A stretch of DNA of 64,000 nucleotides from Devriesea agamarum (GTDB lineage: Bacteria; Actinomycetota; Actinomycetes; Actinomycetales; Dermabacteraceae): NCBI RefSeq assembly GCF_900070355.1, contig NZ_LN849456.1, positions 2,170,001 to 2,234,000 of the forward strand, in the 5' to 3' direction. How positions within the stretch are numbered: the first letter of the stretch is position 1; the number at the start of each line of letters is the position of its first letter. The translations under genes were made by a program, and so were the position numbers. Below, piece after piece: positions 8,595 to 17,437 of the stretch. Under the pieces are notes generated by a model that saw nothing but the letters and a program-made list of their open reading frames with translations, did no database searches and had not been told where the DNA came from.

Positions 8595-10325
8595 ATGGCC
8601 GACACCGGAGTCTTGTCCCGCGCCACGCGCGCCGAAGATCTTGAAAGGTTAGCGGCGACCAGTGCCGCAAAGCCGCTCGACGTTCTCGTCGTCGGAGGCG
8701 GCGTCACCGGAGCGGGGGCCGCCTACGACGCCGCGCTGCGCGGTCTGGATGTGGGACTGCTGGAAGCATCCGACTGGGCATCCGGCACCTCATCCCGCTC
8801 ATCCAAACTCATGCACGGCGGCTTGCGCTACCTAGAAATGCTCGACTTCAAGCTCGTCGCCGAAGCGCTGCGCGAACGGGACCTGATGATCCGGCACACC
8901 GCACCGCACCTGGTGCACCCGATCAGCTTCGTGTTCCCGTTTGAAAAACCGTTCATCGACCGCGCATTCATCGGCTCCGGCGTCCTGCTGTACGACGCGA
9001 TGGCCGTGCGGCCCGGCGTGAAGCGGGCCGTGCCCATGCATCGCCACCACACCCGCGGCACCCTGCGCAAGCGTTTCCCCGCCCTGGATCTGGACGTCAT
9101 CACCGGTGCACTCGAGTACTACGACGCGCAGGTAGATGACGCCCGCTTCGTCGAGGTGCTGGTCCGGTCGGCCCGCGCCCGCGGAGCAGCCACCGCCAAC
9201 TATGTCAAAGTGGTGGACTACCTGCACGAGGGCGACCGAGTAGTAGGGGCTCGCGTTCGCGACGAAGAATCCGGTCAAGAGTTCGACGTCTACGCGCGAT
9301 GCACCATCCTCGCCGGAGGTGTGTGGACCGAACAGCAGCAAGACCTCGCCCAGGCAGATACCGGGCTGAAAGTGCTGGCCTCCAAAGGCGTGCACATCAC
9401 CGTCGCCAAAGACCGCATCGCCGCAGATCCCGACGTCGGCGTCATCACCAAAACCGAGAAGTCGGTGCTGTTCATCATCCCCTGGGACACCTATTGGATT
9501 ATCGGCACGACCGACACCCCGTGGAATGAAGCCGTGGATTCACCCGTGGCTACCTCGGACGACATCGACTATGTGCTGGAGCACGCCAACGCGGTCCTCA
9601 GCGACAACCTCACCCGCGATGACGTGATCGGCGTGTACGCGGGCCTGCGGCCACTGCTGCAACCCGTCGGAAAAGATGCCGGAGCCTCCACCAAGGTCTC
9701 CCGCGAACACACTGTCATGGAGGTCGAACCCGGCCTGACCGCGATTGCAGGCGGCAAATACACCACCTACCGCGTGATGGCGGAGGACGTCGTCGATTTC
9801 GCGATCCGCGACCACTACCGCGACCGGACCTGCCTGACCGAGTCGGTGCCGCTGCTCGGCGCCCAGGGCTACGGAGAACTCAAAGGCCGCGCCGACGACA
9901 TCGCCCGCACATACGGCTTCAGTGCTGAGCGGATTCAGCGGCTGCTGCGCCGTTACGGTTCGCTGCTTCCCGACCTGCTGGCGCTGATCGACGAGGATTC
10001 CTCCCTCGGCCAGCCGCTAGCCGGAGCCGAACGGTACCTGCGCGCCGAAGCCGTGTATGCGGCACGCTACGAAGGCGTGGTGCACCTGGATGACCTGCTC
10101 GAACGCCGTATGCGACTGAATTACGAAGTCGCCGACCGCGGTGTCGGAGTCGCCGACGAAGTAGCCACCTTGGTGGCTGAAGATCTCGGCTGGGATGAGC
10201 AGCGCGTCAGTGAAGAGGTGAAAGCCTTTAAGCGCCACGTCGCAGCACAGCGCGCAGCCGAGGGCACACATGATGACGCCAGCGCTGTCGCTGAGCTGGT
10301 CGCTGCTTCTCACACTGAGAGCTAG
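8595..10325 (+). CDS. glpD: Aerobic glycerol-3-phosphate dehydrogenase (FAD)
   Basis: Oxidises sn-glycerol-3-phosphate to dihydroxyacetone phosphate at the membrane face and passes electrons to quinone. The 576-aa length is normal. The FAD dinucleotide fold (LVVGGGVTGAG, residues 31-41) is followed by RSSKLMHGGLRYLE, another GlpD hallmark, and by IGTTDTPW and AGGKYTTYR further along; the C-terminal DAO_C domain is complete. The start has the strong leader TCAACGAGGAG with 7 bp spacing. It is the first gene of the glycerol cluster, divergent from a SorC-type regulator and separated from glpF by a hairpin terminator. Confidence 0.96.
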   Translation: MADTGVLSRATRAEDLERLAATSAAKPLDVLVVGGGVTGAGAAYDAALRGLDVGLLEASDWASGTSSRSSKLMHGGLRYLEMLDFKLVAEALRERDLMIRHTAPHLVHPISFVFPFEKPFIDRAFIGSGVLLYDAMAVRPGVKRAVPMHRHHTRGTLRKRFPALDLDVITGALEYYDAQVDDARFVEVLVRSARARGAATANYVKVVDYLHEGDRVVGARVRDEESGQEFDVYARCTILAGGVWTEQQQDLAQADTGLKVLASKGVHITVAKDRIAADPDVGVITKTEKSVLFIIPWDTYWIIGTTDTPWNEAVDSPVATSDDIDYVLEHANAVLSDNLTRDDVIGVYAGLRPLLQPVGKDAGASTKVSREHTVMEVEPGLTAIAGGKYTTYRVMAEDVVDFAIRDHYRDRTCLTESVPLLGAQGYGELKGRADDIARTYGFSAERIQRLLRRYGSLLPDLLALIDEDSSLGQPLAGAERYLRAEAVYAARYEGVVHLDDLLERRMRLNYEVADRGVGVADEVATLVAEDLGWDEQRVSEEVKAFKRHVAAQRAAEGTHDDASAVAELVAASHTES

Positions 10326-10364
10326 ACCGGGGAACCTCAAGCCGAAGACGTAGGTCTTGTGAAC

Positions 10365-10403
10365 TCGGCGGGCGGAGCCGGAAGAGCCGTCGCCGCCCGC
10401 CGA
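10365..10403 (+). terminator. Intrinsic terminator after glpD
   Basis: TCGGCGGGCGG at 10365-10375 pairs perfectly with CCGCCCGCCGA at 10393-10403, an 11-bp GC-rich stem with a 17-nt loop, followed by TTT. It lies 40 bp after the glpD stop. glpFK therefore probably has its own promoter in the following 200 bp, which otherwise holds no gene. Confidence 0.75.
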
Positions 10404-10609
10404 TTTCCCCTGTGCGATACGGTTCATCGCAGCACCGGACCGGATGCGGCGACCGTGTCATTGCCATCAACCCGTCGGATAAACGCCGGGTGATACTGTT
10501 CAGTAAATTGGGTGCGGAGCATCAAGAGTCTGCCGCCCCGCAACCATTGCCATGACGGTTCGCCGCTTCCCCTGTCCCCGCGGCGAATCCCACTCAACGA
10601 GGAGAACGC

Positions 10610-11353
10610 ATGGGAACTATCTTCCTGCACGAGTTCGCGGGAACCGCGATGCTCATCCTGCTGGGCGGCGGCGTCGTCGCCAACAATTTGCTCACCAAGA
10701 ACAAAGGTAAAGACGGTGGCTGGCTCATGATCAGCTTCGGCTGGGGTTTAGCCGTCTTCGCAGGTGTGTACGTGGCCTACCGGACGGGTGCCCACCTCAA
10801 CCCGGCGGTCACCCTAGGCCTGTGGGCCAACGGCAGTGACCTGTACGTCGGTGACGCAGCTCGAAACCTGCCGGCCATTCACGCCACCCTCCCCAACATC
10901 CTGACCTACCTGATCGCGCAAGTGTGCGGTGCATTCGTCGGCGCCATCCTGTGCTGGCTCGCGAACAAGAAGCACTACGACGAAGAGCAGGACGCGGGTC
11001 TGATCCTCGGCACGTTCTCCACCGGACCTGCGATTCGCTCCTACGGATGGAATGTGCTGACCGAGGTGATCGGCACCTTCGTGCTCGTCTTTGTCGTCAT
11101 CCTGTTCGGCGGTAGCCCCTCGGGCCTTGGCCCGTTGGCCGTCGCTCTATTAGTGGTGGCCATTGGCGTCTCCCTCGGTGGTCCGACCGGTTACGCCATC
11201 AACCCTGCCCGTGACCTCGGTCCGCGTATCGCGCACGCCCTGCTGCCGATTCCGCACAAGGGGAGCTCCGACTGGTCCTACTCGTGGGTGCCGATCGTGG
11301 GCCCGATCATCGGTGGCGTGGTGGCTGGTCTGCTGGCCAAAGCGTTCATCTGA
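10610..11353 (+). CDS. glpF: Glycerol uptake facilitator (aquaglyceroporin)
   Basis: A 247-aa MIP-family channel. Both NPA boxes are present: HLNPAVTLG (NPA at residues 64-66) and YAINPARDLGPR (198-200). The Asp after the second NPA-Arg is the residue that marks glycerol-conducting rather than water-only channels. Six membrane helices plus the two half-helices are visible. The start follows the same TCAACGAGGAG leader used by glpD. The gene is followed after 63 bp by glpK, which traps the imported glycerol as glycerol-3-phosphate. Confidence 0.95.
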   Translation: MGTIFLHEFAGTAMLILLGGGVVANNLLTKNKGKDGGWLMISFGWGLAVFAGVYVAYRTGAHLNPAVTLGLWANGSDLYVGDAARNLPAIHATLPNILTYLIAQVCGAFVGAILCWLANKKHYDEEQDAGLILGTFSTGPAIRSYGWNVLTEVIGTFVLVFVVILFGGSPSGLGPLAVALLVVAIGVSLGGPTGYAINPARDLGPRIAHALLPIPHKGSSDWSYSWVPIVGPIIGGVVAGLLAKAFI

Positions 11354-11416
11354 ACCTGACACGACATTCCCTGATCCTGACACCACTTCCGCTCACCAGA
11401 TTCCGAAGGAGCCATC

Positions 11417-12952
11417 ATGAGCGACACGACTAAGTACATTCTTGCCATCGACCAGGGCACCACCTCGACCCGCGCCATTGTGTTCGACCACTCCGGGAAC
11501 ATTGTGGCCAGCGGGCAAAAAGAGCACCAGCAGATCTTCCCTAAATCAGGGTGGGTTGAGCACGATCCAGCTGAGATTTGGGCCAACACCCGCCACGTAG
11601 TCGGACAGGCCCTGGTCAACGCCGAGATCAACCGGCACGATCTGGCTGCCGTCGGTATCACCAACCAGCGTGAAACCGCGGTGGTGTGGGATAAAACCAC
11701 CGGTGAACCCGTCTACAACGCGATTGTCTGGCAGGACACGCGTACCCAGCGGATTTGCGACGAACTCGCCGGGGACGACGGAGCCGATAAGTACAAGGAG
11801 CGGGTCGGACTTCCTCTGGCGACCTATTTCTCCGGCCCCAAGGTGAAGTGGATCCTCGACAACGTCGAGGGTGCGCGCGAGAAAGCTGAACGTGGCGACC
11901 TTCTGTTCGGTAACACCGACTCCTGGCTGGTGTGGAACATGACCGGAGGTTCCGACGGCGGTGTGCACGTCACCGACGTCACCAATGCCTCGCGCACCAT
12001 GCTGATGAACATCGACACCCTCGACTGGAACCCCGATATTTGTGCCGACATGGGAATCCCCATGTCGATGCTGCCCGAGATCAAGTCCTGCTCTGAGATT
12101 TACGGGTACGGGCGTAAACGAGGTCTGTTGATCGACACCCCGATTGCGGGCATCCTCGGCGACCAGCAAGCCGCCACCTTCGGCCAGGCCTGCTTCGAGG
12201 TCGGCATGGCCAAGAACACCTACGGCACCGGTAACTTCATGCTGATCAATACCGGCGAAGAGCTCGTGCGCAGCGATAACGGTCTGCTGACCACCGTGTG
12301 CTACAAGCTCGGCGAGAACAAGCCGGTCTATGCCCTGGAAGGTTCCGTGGCCGTGACCGGTTCGCTCGTGCAGTGGGTGCGCGATAACCTCGGCCTGATC
12401 GACAATGCCCCCCAGATCGAGGACCTGGCCAAGCAGGTTGAGGATAACGGCGGGTGCTACATCGTCCCGGCGTTCTCCGGTCTGTTCGCACCGCATTGGC
12501 GAGCTGACGCTCGCGGCGTGGTCGTCGGCCTGACCCGGTATGTGAATAAGAACCACATCGCCCGGGCAACGCTTGAAGCCACCGCCTTCCAATCTCGTGA
12601 GCTGCTCGATGCGATGAATGCTGATTCCGGTGTCGATCTCACTGAGCTGAAGGTTGACGGCGGCATGGTGAAAAACGAAACCCTGATGCAGTTCCAGGCT
12701 GACATTCTTGGGGTTCCCGTGGTGCGTCCGAAAGTTATTGAGACCACCGCGCTGGGCGCCGCTTACGCAGCCGGAATTGCTGTGGGCTTCTGGTCCGGTG
12801 AAGAAGATGTGGTTGCGAACTGGGCCGAGGATAAGCGGTGGGAGCCGCGCATGGACGACGAGACTCGTGAGCGCTACTTCCGGCTGTGGAAGAAAGCCGT
12901 GTCTAAGGCCTTTGACTGGGTGGACGACGATGTTGAGGCGCTCTACGGCTGA
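11417..12952 (+). CDS. glpK: Glycerol kinase
   Basis: Phosphorylates glycerol with ATP to sn-glycerol-3-phosphate. The 511-aa FGGY kinase begins [17 protein letters not shown] and carries the GlpK-specific [40 protein letters not shown] and [12 protein letters not shown] stretches, so assignment within the FGGY family is secure. AAGGAG precedes the ATG by 7 bp. It is the last gene of the glp cluster; a strong hairpin follows about 120 bp downstream. Confidence 0.97.
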   Translation: MSDTTKYILAIDQGTTSTRAIVFDHSGNIVASGQKEHQQIFPKSGWVEHDPAEIWANTRHVVGQALVNAEINRHDLAAVGITNQRETAVVWDKTTGEPVYNAIVWQDTRTQRICDELAGDDGADKYKERVGLPLATYFSGPKVKWILDNVEGAREKAERGDLLFGNTDSWLVWNMTGGSDGGVHVTDVTNASRTMLMNIDTLDWNPDICADMGIPMSMLPEIKSCSEIYGYGRKRGLLIDTPIAGILGDQQAATFGQACFEVGMAKNTYGTGNFMLINTGEELVRSDNGLLTTVCYKLGENKPVYALEGSVAVTGSLVQWVRDNLGLIDNAPQIEDLAKQVEDNGGCYIVPAFSGLFAPHWRADARGVVVGLTRYVNKNHIARATLEATAFQSRELLDAMNADSGVDLTELKVDGGMVKNETLMQFQADILGVPVVRPKVIETTALGAAYAAGIAVGFWSGEEDVVANWAEDKRWEPRMDDETRERYFRLWKKAVSKAFDWVDDDVEALYG

Positions 12953-13073
12953 TCTTTGAGGTCGCTAGTGGCCTAGCTCGGTAGTGCGCGTGAAGTGCGC
13001 AGTGAGTGAGGTCGAGGCAGATCTGCAATAGATTAGGTCGATCGTGAGCTTCTACGTCTCACGTTGGATCATA

Positions 13074-13113
13074 CGGGCAGGTCGGATGCTAAGGTAGGCG
13101 TCCGACCTGCCCG
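13074..13113 (+). terminator. Intrinsic terminator of the glpFK unit
   Basis: CGGGCAGGTCGGATGC at 13074-13089 pairs with GCGTCCGACCTGCCCG at 13098-13113: a 16-bp stem with one G-U pair and an 8-nt loop, followed by the AT-rich ATATTTATG. It ends the transcript 120 bp after glpK, just before the heptamer array. Confidence 0.85.
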
Positions 13114-13126
13114 ATATTTATGCTTG

Positions 13127-13220
13127 TATGGGCTATGGGCTATGGGCTATGGGCTATGGGCTATGGGCTATGGGCTATGGGCTATGGGCTATGGGCTATG
13201 GGCTATGGGCTATGGGCTAT
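13127..13220. repeat. Heptamer tandem repeat, 13 copies of TATGGGC
   Basis: Thirteen perfect 7-bp units plus a trailing TAT lie between the glpK terminator and the MFS gene. In the 12953-13314 spacer, the hairpin and this array are the only structures I can support. All three frames read through the array (Met-Gly-Tyr-Gly-Leu-Trp-Ala), but the resulting open frames lack a convincing start and run out of frame with the MFS gene. Confidence 0.98.
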
Positions 13221-13314
13221 GTGAGTGCAATGCGGGCACGTGCGATACAGACGCGCACAATGCGAGCAGGGGCGGGCAGAACTGTGCTGGGCGTGATGGA
13301 GGGGGAACGCGCGT

Positions 13315-14559
13315 TTGGTCCTACCTAAAGTGGTCGCGATCTGGAGTGTTCAAGGAGTTTCGAGAACTCTGTCGAGCGCCGTCACGGTGGCGCTATCGCT
13401 GTACCTGTTTCACAACACCGGCTCTGCGGTGGTGCTGTCATCCGTTTTAGCTGCGAGTATGCTCGCCTCGATTTATCTGTCCCCGATTGCGGGTGGATTC
13501 GCCGACCATTTTCCCAAGCGCAATGTCCTGTTGATTGCCAACCTAGGCTTAGCTGCCCTTGCGGTTGGCATAGGAATCAGTGCGACTTCTGACCAGGGAT
13601 ATGCGGCACTGTTTGCGCTGATCGTCATATCCGGCGGCTTCGACGCGGTGATTGCTGTGACGTTGCAGGCTGCCGTCAGAGACCTCTCGGATGACCACGA
13701 TTTGGTGCGCGTCAACGCGCTGACCGTTCTGCTGCAAAACGCCCCGTTGATCGCTGGACCGCCGCTCGGCGCATGGCTCTATGTCAGCTTCGATTTCCTG
13801 CACATCAGCTACGCCAACGCCGCATCATTCGTGCTTGCGGGCGTTATTGCCATGGCTTTGCCGCGGCATCGGCCCGAGGCGGTGTATGGATCGTGGATCA
13901 CCATGCCGTTTCGCGGGGCGCGTGATGGCCTCGCGCTGCTGTGGCGCGACCGGGATATGCGCAGTACCCAACTCGCGTATTCACTGTCCAACGTCGGCAA
14001 CGGGCTCAGCGCCGGCGTCATCTCAGCGTTTGTGATCTCCCGAGCCTCGAACCCGGAAACATCGGTGGCTGCGTATGCGACCGCCGGCACCGTGGGGGTG
14101 CTCGGGGTATCGGTGGCGATGATGCTTTGGCGTCTGCCCGGGTCACGCTCGCGTTGGGTGATTGCCGGGCTCATGATCGGGGTGCTCGGTGGACGTCTTC
14201 CGCTGCTCGCGACTGCAACCTGGCTGAGCGTTGCGCTGATCGGGTTTGTTCGGTCCGCTGCGCTAGAGGCTTCCAATGCTCCTCTGCTCGCGATCTGGCA
14301 GCAGGCAACGCCCCGCGAGCAGCAGGGCCGGATCTTCGGTGCCCGTCGGCTGCTTGCCCAGGGGCCGTACCCGATTGCAGTCTGGCTCGGGGGCTTTATT
14401 GCTGAAGAGGTTGGTTACCGGACCGAACACGCTCATGGATTCGATGGGATGAGCCTGGTCATCGTGATCGGCGCGGCCATTGAACTGGTGGCGGTGGTGT
14501 TGCTTGCGCGCTGGAGCGGAATCGCCAGGCTGGAACGCAGGCGTTCGGTCAGCACGTGA
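13315..14559 (+). CDS. MFS transporter (12-TM, efflux type)
   Basis: A 414-aa major facilitator with about twelve hydrophobic segments. The motif-A region reads GGFADHFPKRNVLLIAN between helices 2 and 3, as in MFS_3/enterobactin-exporter-like proteins. The frame is closed by a TGA at 13294, so the start must be TTG 13315 or GTG 13330; TTG 13315 is preferred because GGAGGGG lies about 10 bp upstream. The preceding heptamer array is 95 bp upstream of the start. No partner gene suggests a substrate. Confidence 0.85.
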   Translation: MVLPKVVAIWSVQGVSRTLSSAVTVALSLYLFHNTGSAVVLSSVLAASMLASIYLSPIAGGFADHFPKRNVLLIANLGLAALAVGIGISATSDQGYAALFALIVISGGFDAVIAVTLQAAVRDLSDDHDLVRVNALTVLLQNAPLIAGPPLGAWLYVSFDFLHISYANAASFVLAGVIAMALPRHRPEAVYGSWITMPFRGARDGLALLWRDRDMRSTQLAYSLSNVGNGLSAGVISAFVISRASNPETSVAAYATAGTVGVLGVSVAMMLWRLPGSRSRWVIAGLMIGVLGGRLPLLATATWLSVALIGFVRSAALEASNAPLLAIWQQATPREQQGRIFGARRLLAQGPYPIAVWLGGFIAEEVGYRTEHAHGFDGMSLVIVIGAAIELVAVVLLARWSGIARLERRRSVST

Positions 14560-14812
14560 GCACACCGGTGCGAGTTTGACGGATGCGGGTTGTGATGTGC
14601 GCGGCGTGGCCGTGGCTGGACACCTCGAGCGCACCCCGCAGGAACCGCCTCGCTTCCCAGGAACTACCAAACAAATCCCGCGTCTTGTGCGCGATAATGT
14701 CAGGACATACGCTTGTGTGGTACCTGGCTATCAGTGCGACATCTGAGACTGCGCTCGATATCGCGAAGCTAAACGGCACACATACCACCGGAGATCAACG
14801 AGGAGTTCCACC

Positions 14813-15802
14813 ATGACCCGCATTGCCCTGATCGGAGCCGGACGCATCGGCACTGTGCACGCTCGCGCCGTAAGCGCATCACCCGGGGTTGAGCTCGCCC
14901 TGGTCTGCGACCCGTTTGAGGACCGCGCCGCTCAGATCGCCTCCGTCTACGGAGCCGACCACTCGGCCGACCTCCAGGATGCATTCCGCCGGGATGACGT
15001 CGACGCCGTCATCATCGGGTCACCAACCCCCTTCCATGTTGAGCACATCCTGGCCGCTGTGTCCGCCGGCAAGCGGGTGCTGTGCGAAAAACCGGTCGCC
15101 CTCGATCTCGACCAGGCCAAGCGGTGCCTCGACGAACTCGGCGACCAGGCGCAACACGTCATGATGGGCTTCAACCGTCGCTTTGACCCCACCTTCGCGG
15201 AAATTCATCAGCGAGTGCAGCAGGGAGAAATCGGTGATCTTCAGCAGCTCACCATCGTCAGCCGTGACCCCGCCGCCCCTCCCGTGGAATATGTCGCTAC
15301 CTCCGGTGGACTTTTTAAGGACATGACAATCCACGACTTTGACATGGCCCGCCATTTCCTCGGAGACATCGCCGGAGTTTCGGCCCGCGGCACCGTGATC
15401 GACCCCGCGATTGGCGAACAAGGCGACATCGACCAAGCCATCGTCACGCTGTGGAACGCAGCCGGGCGCACAGCCGTGATCGTGAACTCCCGGACCTGCG
15501 CCTACGGTTACGACCAGCGTCTGGAAGCCTTCGGGGCCACCGGCTCGCTCAGCGCCGACAATCTGACCGCTACCGCAGTGCGCCGCGCCGATGCCCAGAC
15601 CACGCTAGCCAAGGGACCGGTGCTGGACTTCTTCCTTGCCCGCTACGCCGACGCCTATCGGATCGAAATCGAGGCGTTCCTTAAGGCCGCTAAGACGGGG
15701 GAGCCGGTCAGCCCGTCAGTGATCGACGGGTACGAAGCCCTCCGGGTCGCGGAAGCAGCCGGTCAGAGCCTCGCGCAGGGAGGAAACCCGGTCAGTTTGT
15801 GA
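14813..15802 (+). CDS. iolG: Inositol 2-dehydrogenase (Gfo/Idh/MocA family)
   Basis: NAD-dependent oxidation of myo-inositol (or scyllo-inositol) to the inosose. The Rossmann motif GAGRIG is at residues 8-13. The catalytic Lys in CEKPV (K93) and the Asp/His pair in DMTIHDFDM (D170, H174) match the K97/D172/H176 set of B. subtilis IolG. At 329 aa the length is normal. The start carries the TCAACGAGGAG leader seen at glpD and glpF. No other iol genes are nearby, so a related polyol or sugar substrate is possible. Confidence 0.85.
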   Translation: MTRIALIGAGRIGTVHARAVSASPGVELALVCDPFEDRAAQIASVYGADHSADLQDAFRRDDVDAVIIGSPTPFHVEHILAAVSAGKRVLCEKPVALDLDQAKRCLDELGDQAQHVMMGFNRRFDPTFAEIHQRVQQGEIGDLQQLTIVSRDPAAPPVEYVATSGGLFKDMTIHDFDMARHFLGDIAGVSARGTVIDPAIGEQGDIDQAIVTLWNAAGRTAVIVNSRTCAYGYDQRLEAFGATGSLSADNLTATAVRRADAQTTLAKGPVLDFFLARYADAYRIEIEAFLKAAKTGEPVSPSVIDGYEALRVAEAAGQSLAQGGNPVSL

Positions 15803-15858
15803 TCGGGTATCAGTGACAAGGAGTCTGTGACCGCCCCATACTCACACGAATGACCCGC

Positions 15859-15897
15859 TCAGGGCTGTAGCGACGCTAAACGATGCTGCAGCCCTGA
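15859..15897 (+). terminator. Hairpin terminator between convergent iolG and the FGGY kinase gene
   Basis: TCAGGGCTGTAGC at 15859-15871 pairs with GCTGCAGCCCTGA at 15885-15897 (13 bp, one G-U). It sits 57 bp after the iolG stop and overlaps the last codons of the opposing kinase gene, whose stop codon is the first triplet of the stem. There is no clear T-tract. Confidence 0.55.
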
Positions 15898-17433
15898 GGT
15901 CGTTCGGTGCAGATCCCGGTATAAGCCATACAGCTCCTCGTACAGGCCCCGGGTATCGCGGGAACCGTGGGGCACAAGGGCTTCATGGGCGTCGCGGACC
16001 TCACCGGGCTGTAGGGACCCGAACGCAGCGCGCGCCTCGCTGTTCAGGCTACAGGACGGTTCGATGCGATGCTCAACCGGATTCCACTCATCAACGCACG
16101 CGCACATCCCGATCGCCCGCGCCGCCAGGAAAGCATTCCCGTAAGAAGCCCCCACCGAATAACGGTGAACCTCCTGAGGGATACCCGTCACTTCGGTGAC
16201 CACGGCGGTCCAAAGCGAGGCCTGAGTACCGCCACCCGCACAGGTGATGCGATTAATCTCCACACCTGCACCGCGCATCGCCTCCAGATTGTGGCGCACC
16301 GCGAAAGCCGTGGATTCAAGAATCGCCCGGTAGATGTCGCCGCGCACATGACGGGTGGTCAGCCCCGCAATCACGCCGCGCGCATCCGGATCGTGCAGAG
16401 GCGAACGCTCACCCGCAAAATACGGCAAAGCCAAAAGGCCGTTAGCGCCGGGTGGGGACTTTTCGGCCTCGGCAACCAGCTGCGCATACGAGATACCACC
16501 GGTCAGATCCCGAAACCACGACGTGATGCTACCGGAGGCGGCGAGACCTCCGGCTAGATGGCGCATCCCCAGTTGCGTCCCCGCGGTCCCCCACATCGCC
16601 GGATGCCGCACCCGCCGCGGCACGTTTGCGATCAGGAACATCGTGGAACCGTACATTAAAAACAGTTCCCCCGCCCGAACCGCACCCACAGACTCTTGTT
16701 CAGCCCAAGCATCAATAGTCCCGTACAGCACAGGGGTTCCGGCCTGAAGCCCCGGGAGTTCAGCAGCCACCGACGCCGTGACCTCGCCGCAAATATCCCG
16801 AGCCCAACCCAAACGCGGCAGCATCAGTCCGGGTAAAAGATCGCGCACCAGATTGTTATCCCAGGTCAACGTCTCGGCATCCAGTAGCGGGGTGCACTGG
16901 CTAGCCGAATGCCGATCCAAGACGTATTCACCGGTCAGGTGCCGAATGAGCCACGATGCGGGCATATATAAGCGAACCCCCGCGGCAAACTCCTCAGGAG
17001 CATGGTCCTGGAACCACATGAGCTTGGGACCGGCAGCCTGCGAGGTGAGCGGACTGTCGCAGGTCGCCAGCACCCTCTCATCGCCGAGCAAATCACGCAG
17101 ACGAGCAATCTGCGCACCCGACCGGGTGTCCACGCCGTATAAAGCCGCCGGGGCGAGGGGGCGGTCCGCGTGATCGGTCAGCCCGACGCACGGACCCATC
17201 CCCGACACCCCGATCGCGAGAACTCGCACCGGGTAGGCGGCAATGAGCTGGGAGAACAGAGCCTTGAACTCGTCCCACCACAGCCGCATATCCATCTCTA
17301 CCCGGCCACCCGAGGCATGGGTGACGCGATGCTCGACGGTCCTTGCACCGATCACCGAGCCGTCAGGATCAACCAGAACAGCCTTGGAACTGCCGGTGCC
17401 GATATCGACCCCGAGGAACGCCTCGCCGCGCAT
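15859..17433 (-). CDS. FGGY-family carbohydrate kinase (xylulokinase/gluconokinase-like)
   Basis: A 524-aa sugar kinase with the N-terminal ATPase motif FLGVDIGTGSSKAVLVD, the ADP-binding region CAGGGTQASLWTAVVTEVTG and GASYGNAFLAARAIG near the C-terminus. It is closer to xylulokinases than to glycerol kinase, but the sugar cannot be named. The ATG at 17433 lies 4 bp after the stop codon of the upstream molybdo-oxidoreductase and has no strong Shine-Dalgarno, which suggests translational coupling. That pairing is unusual. Confidence 0.85.
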   Translation of the reverse strand: MRGEAFLGVDIGTGSSKAVLVDPDGSVIGARTVEHRVTHASGGRVEMDMRLWWDEFKALFSQLIAAYPVRVLAIGVSGMGPCVGLTDHADRPLAPAALYGVDTRSGAQIARLRDLLGDERVLATCDSPLTSQAAGPKLMWFQDHAPEEFAAGVRLYMPASWLIRHLTGEYVLDRHSASQCTPLLDAETLTWDNNLVRDLLPGLMLPRLGWARDICGEVTASVAAELPGLQAGTPVLYGTIDAWAEQESVGAVRAGELFLMYGSTMFLIANVPRRVRHPAMWGTAGTQLGMRHLAGGLAASGSITSWFRDLTGGISYAQLVAEAEKSPPGANGLLALPYFAGERSPLHDPDARGVIAGLTTRHVRGDIYRAILESTAFAVRHNLEAMRGAGVEINRITCAGGGTQASLWTAVVTEVTGIPQEVHRYSVGASYGNAFLAARAIGMCACVDEWNPVEHRIEPSCSLNSEARAAFGSLQPGEVRDAHEALVPHGSRDTRGLYEELYGLYRDLHRTTSGLQHRLASLQP

Positions 17434-17437
17434 AATC

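Noticed and set aside
11546-12592. Long minus-strand frame of 348 codons opposite glpK
   Set aside because: It lies fully within glpK, has a composition typical of antisense in GC-rich genes, and shows no recognisable domain.
13064-13450. Open frames through the heptamer array (128 and 66 aa)
   Set aside because: The coding potential derives from the repeat. They overlap the MFS start out of frame, and a TGA at 13294 prevents fusion to it.
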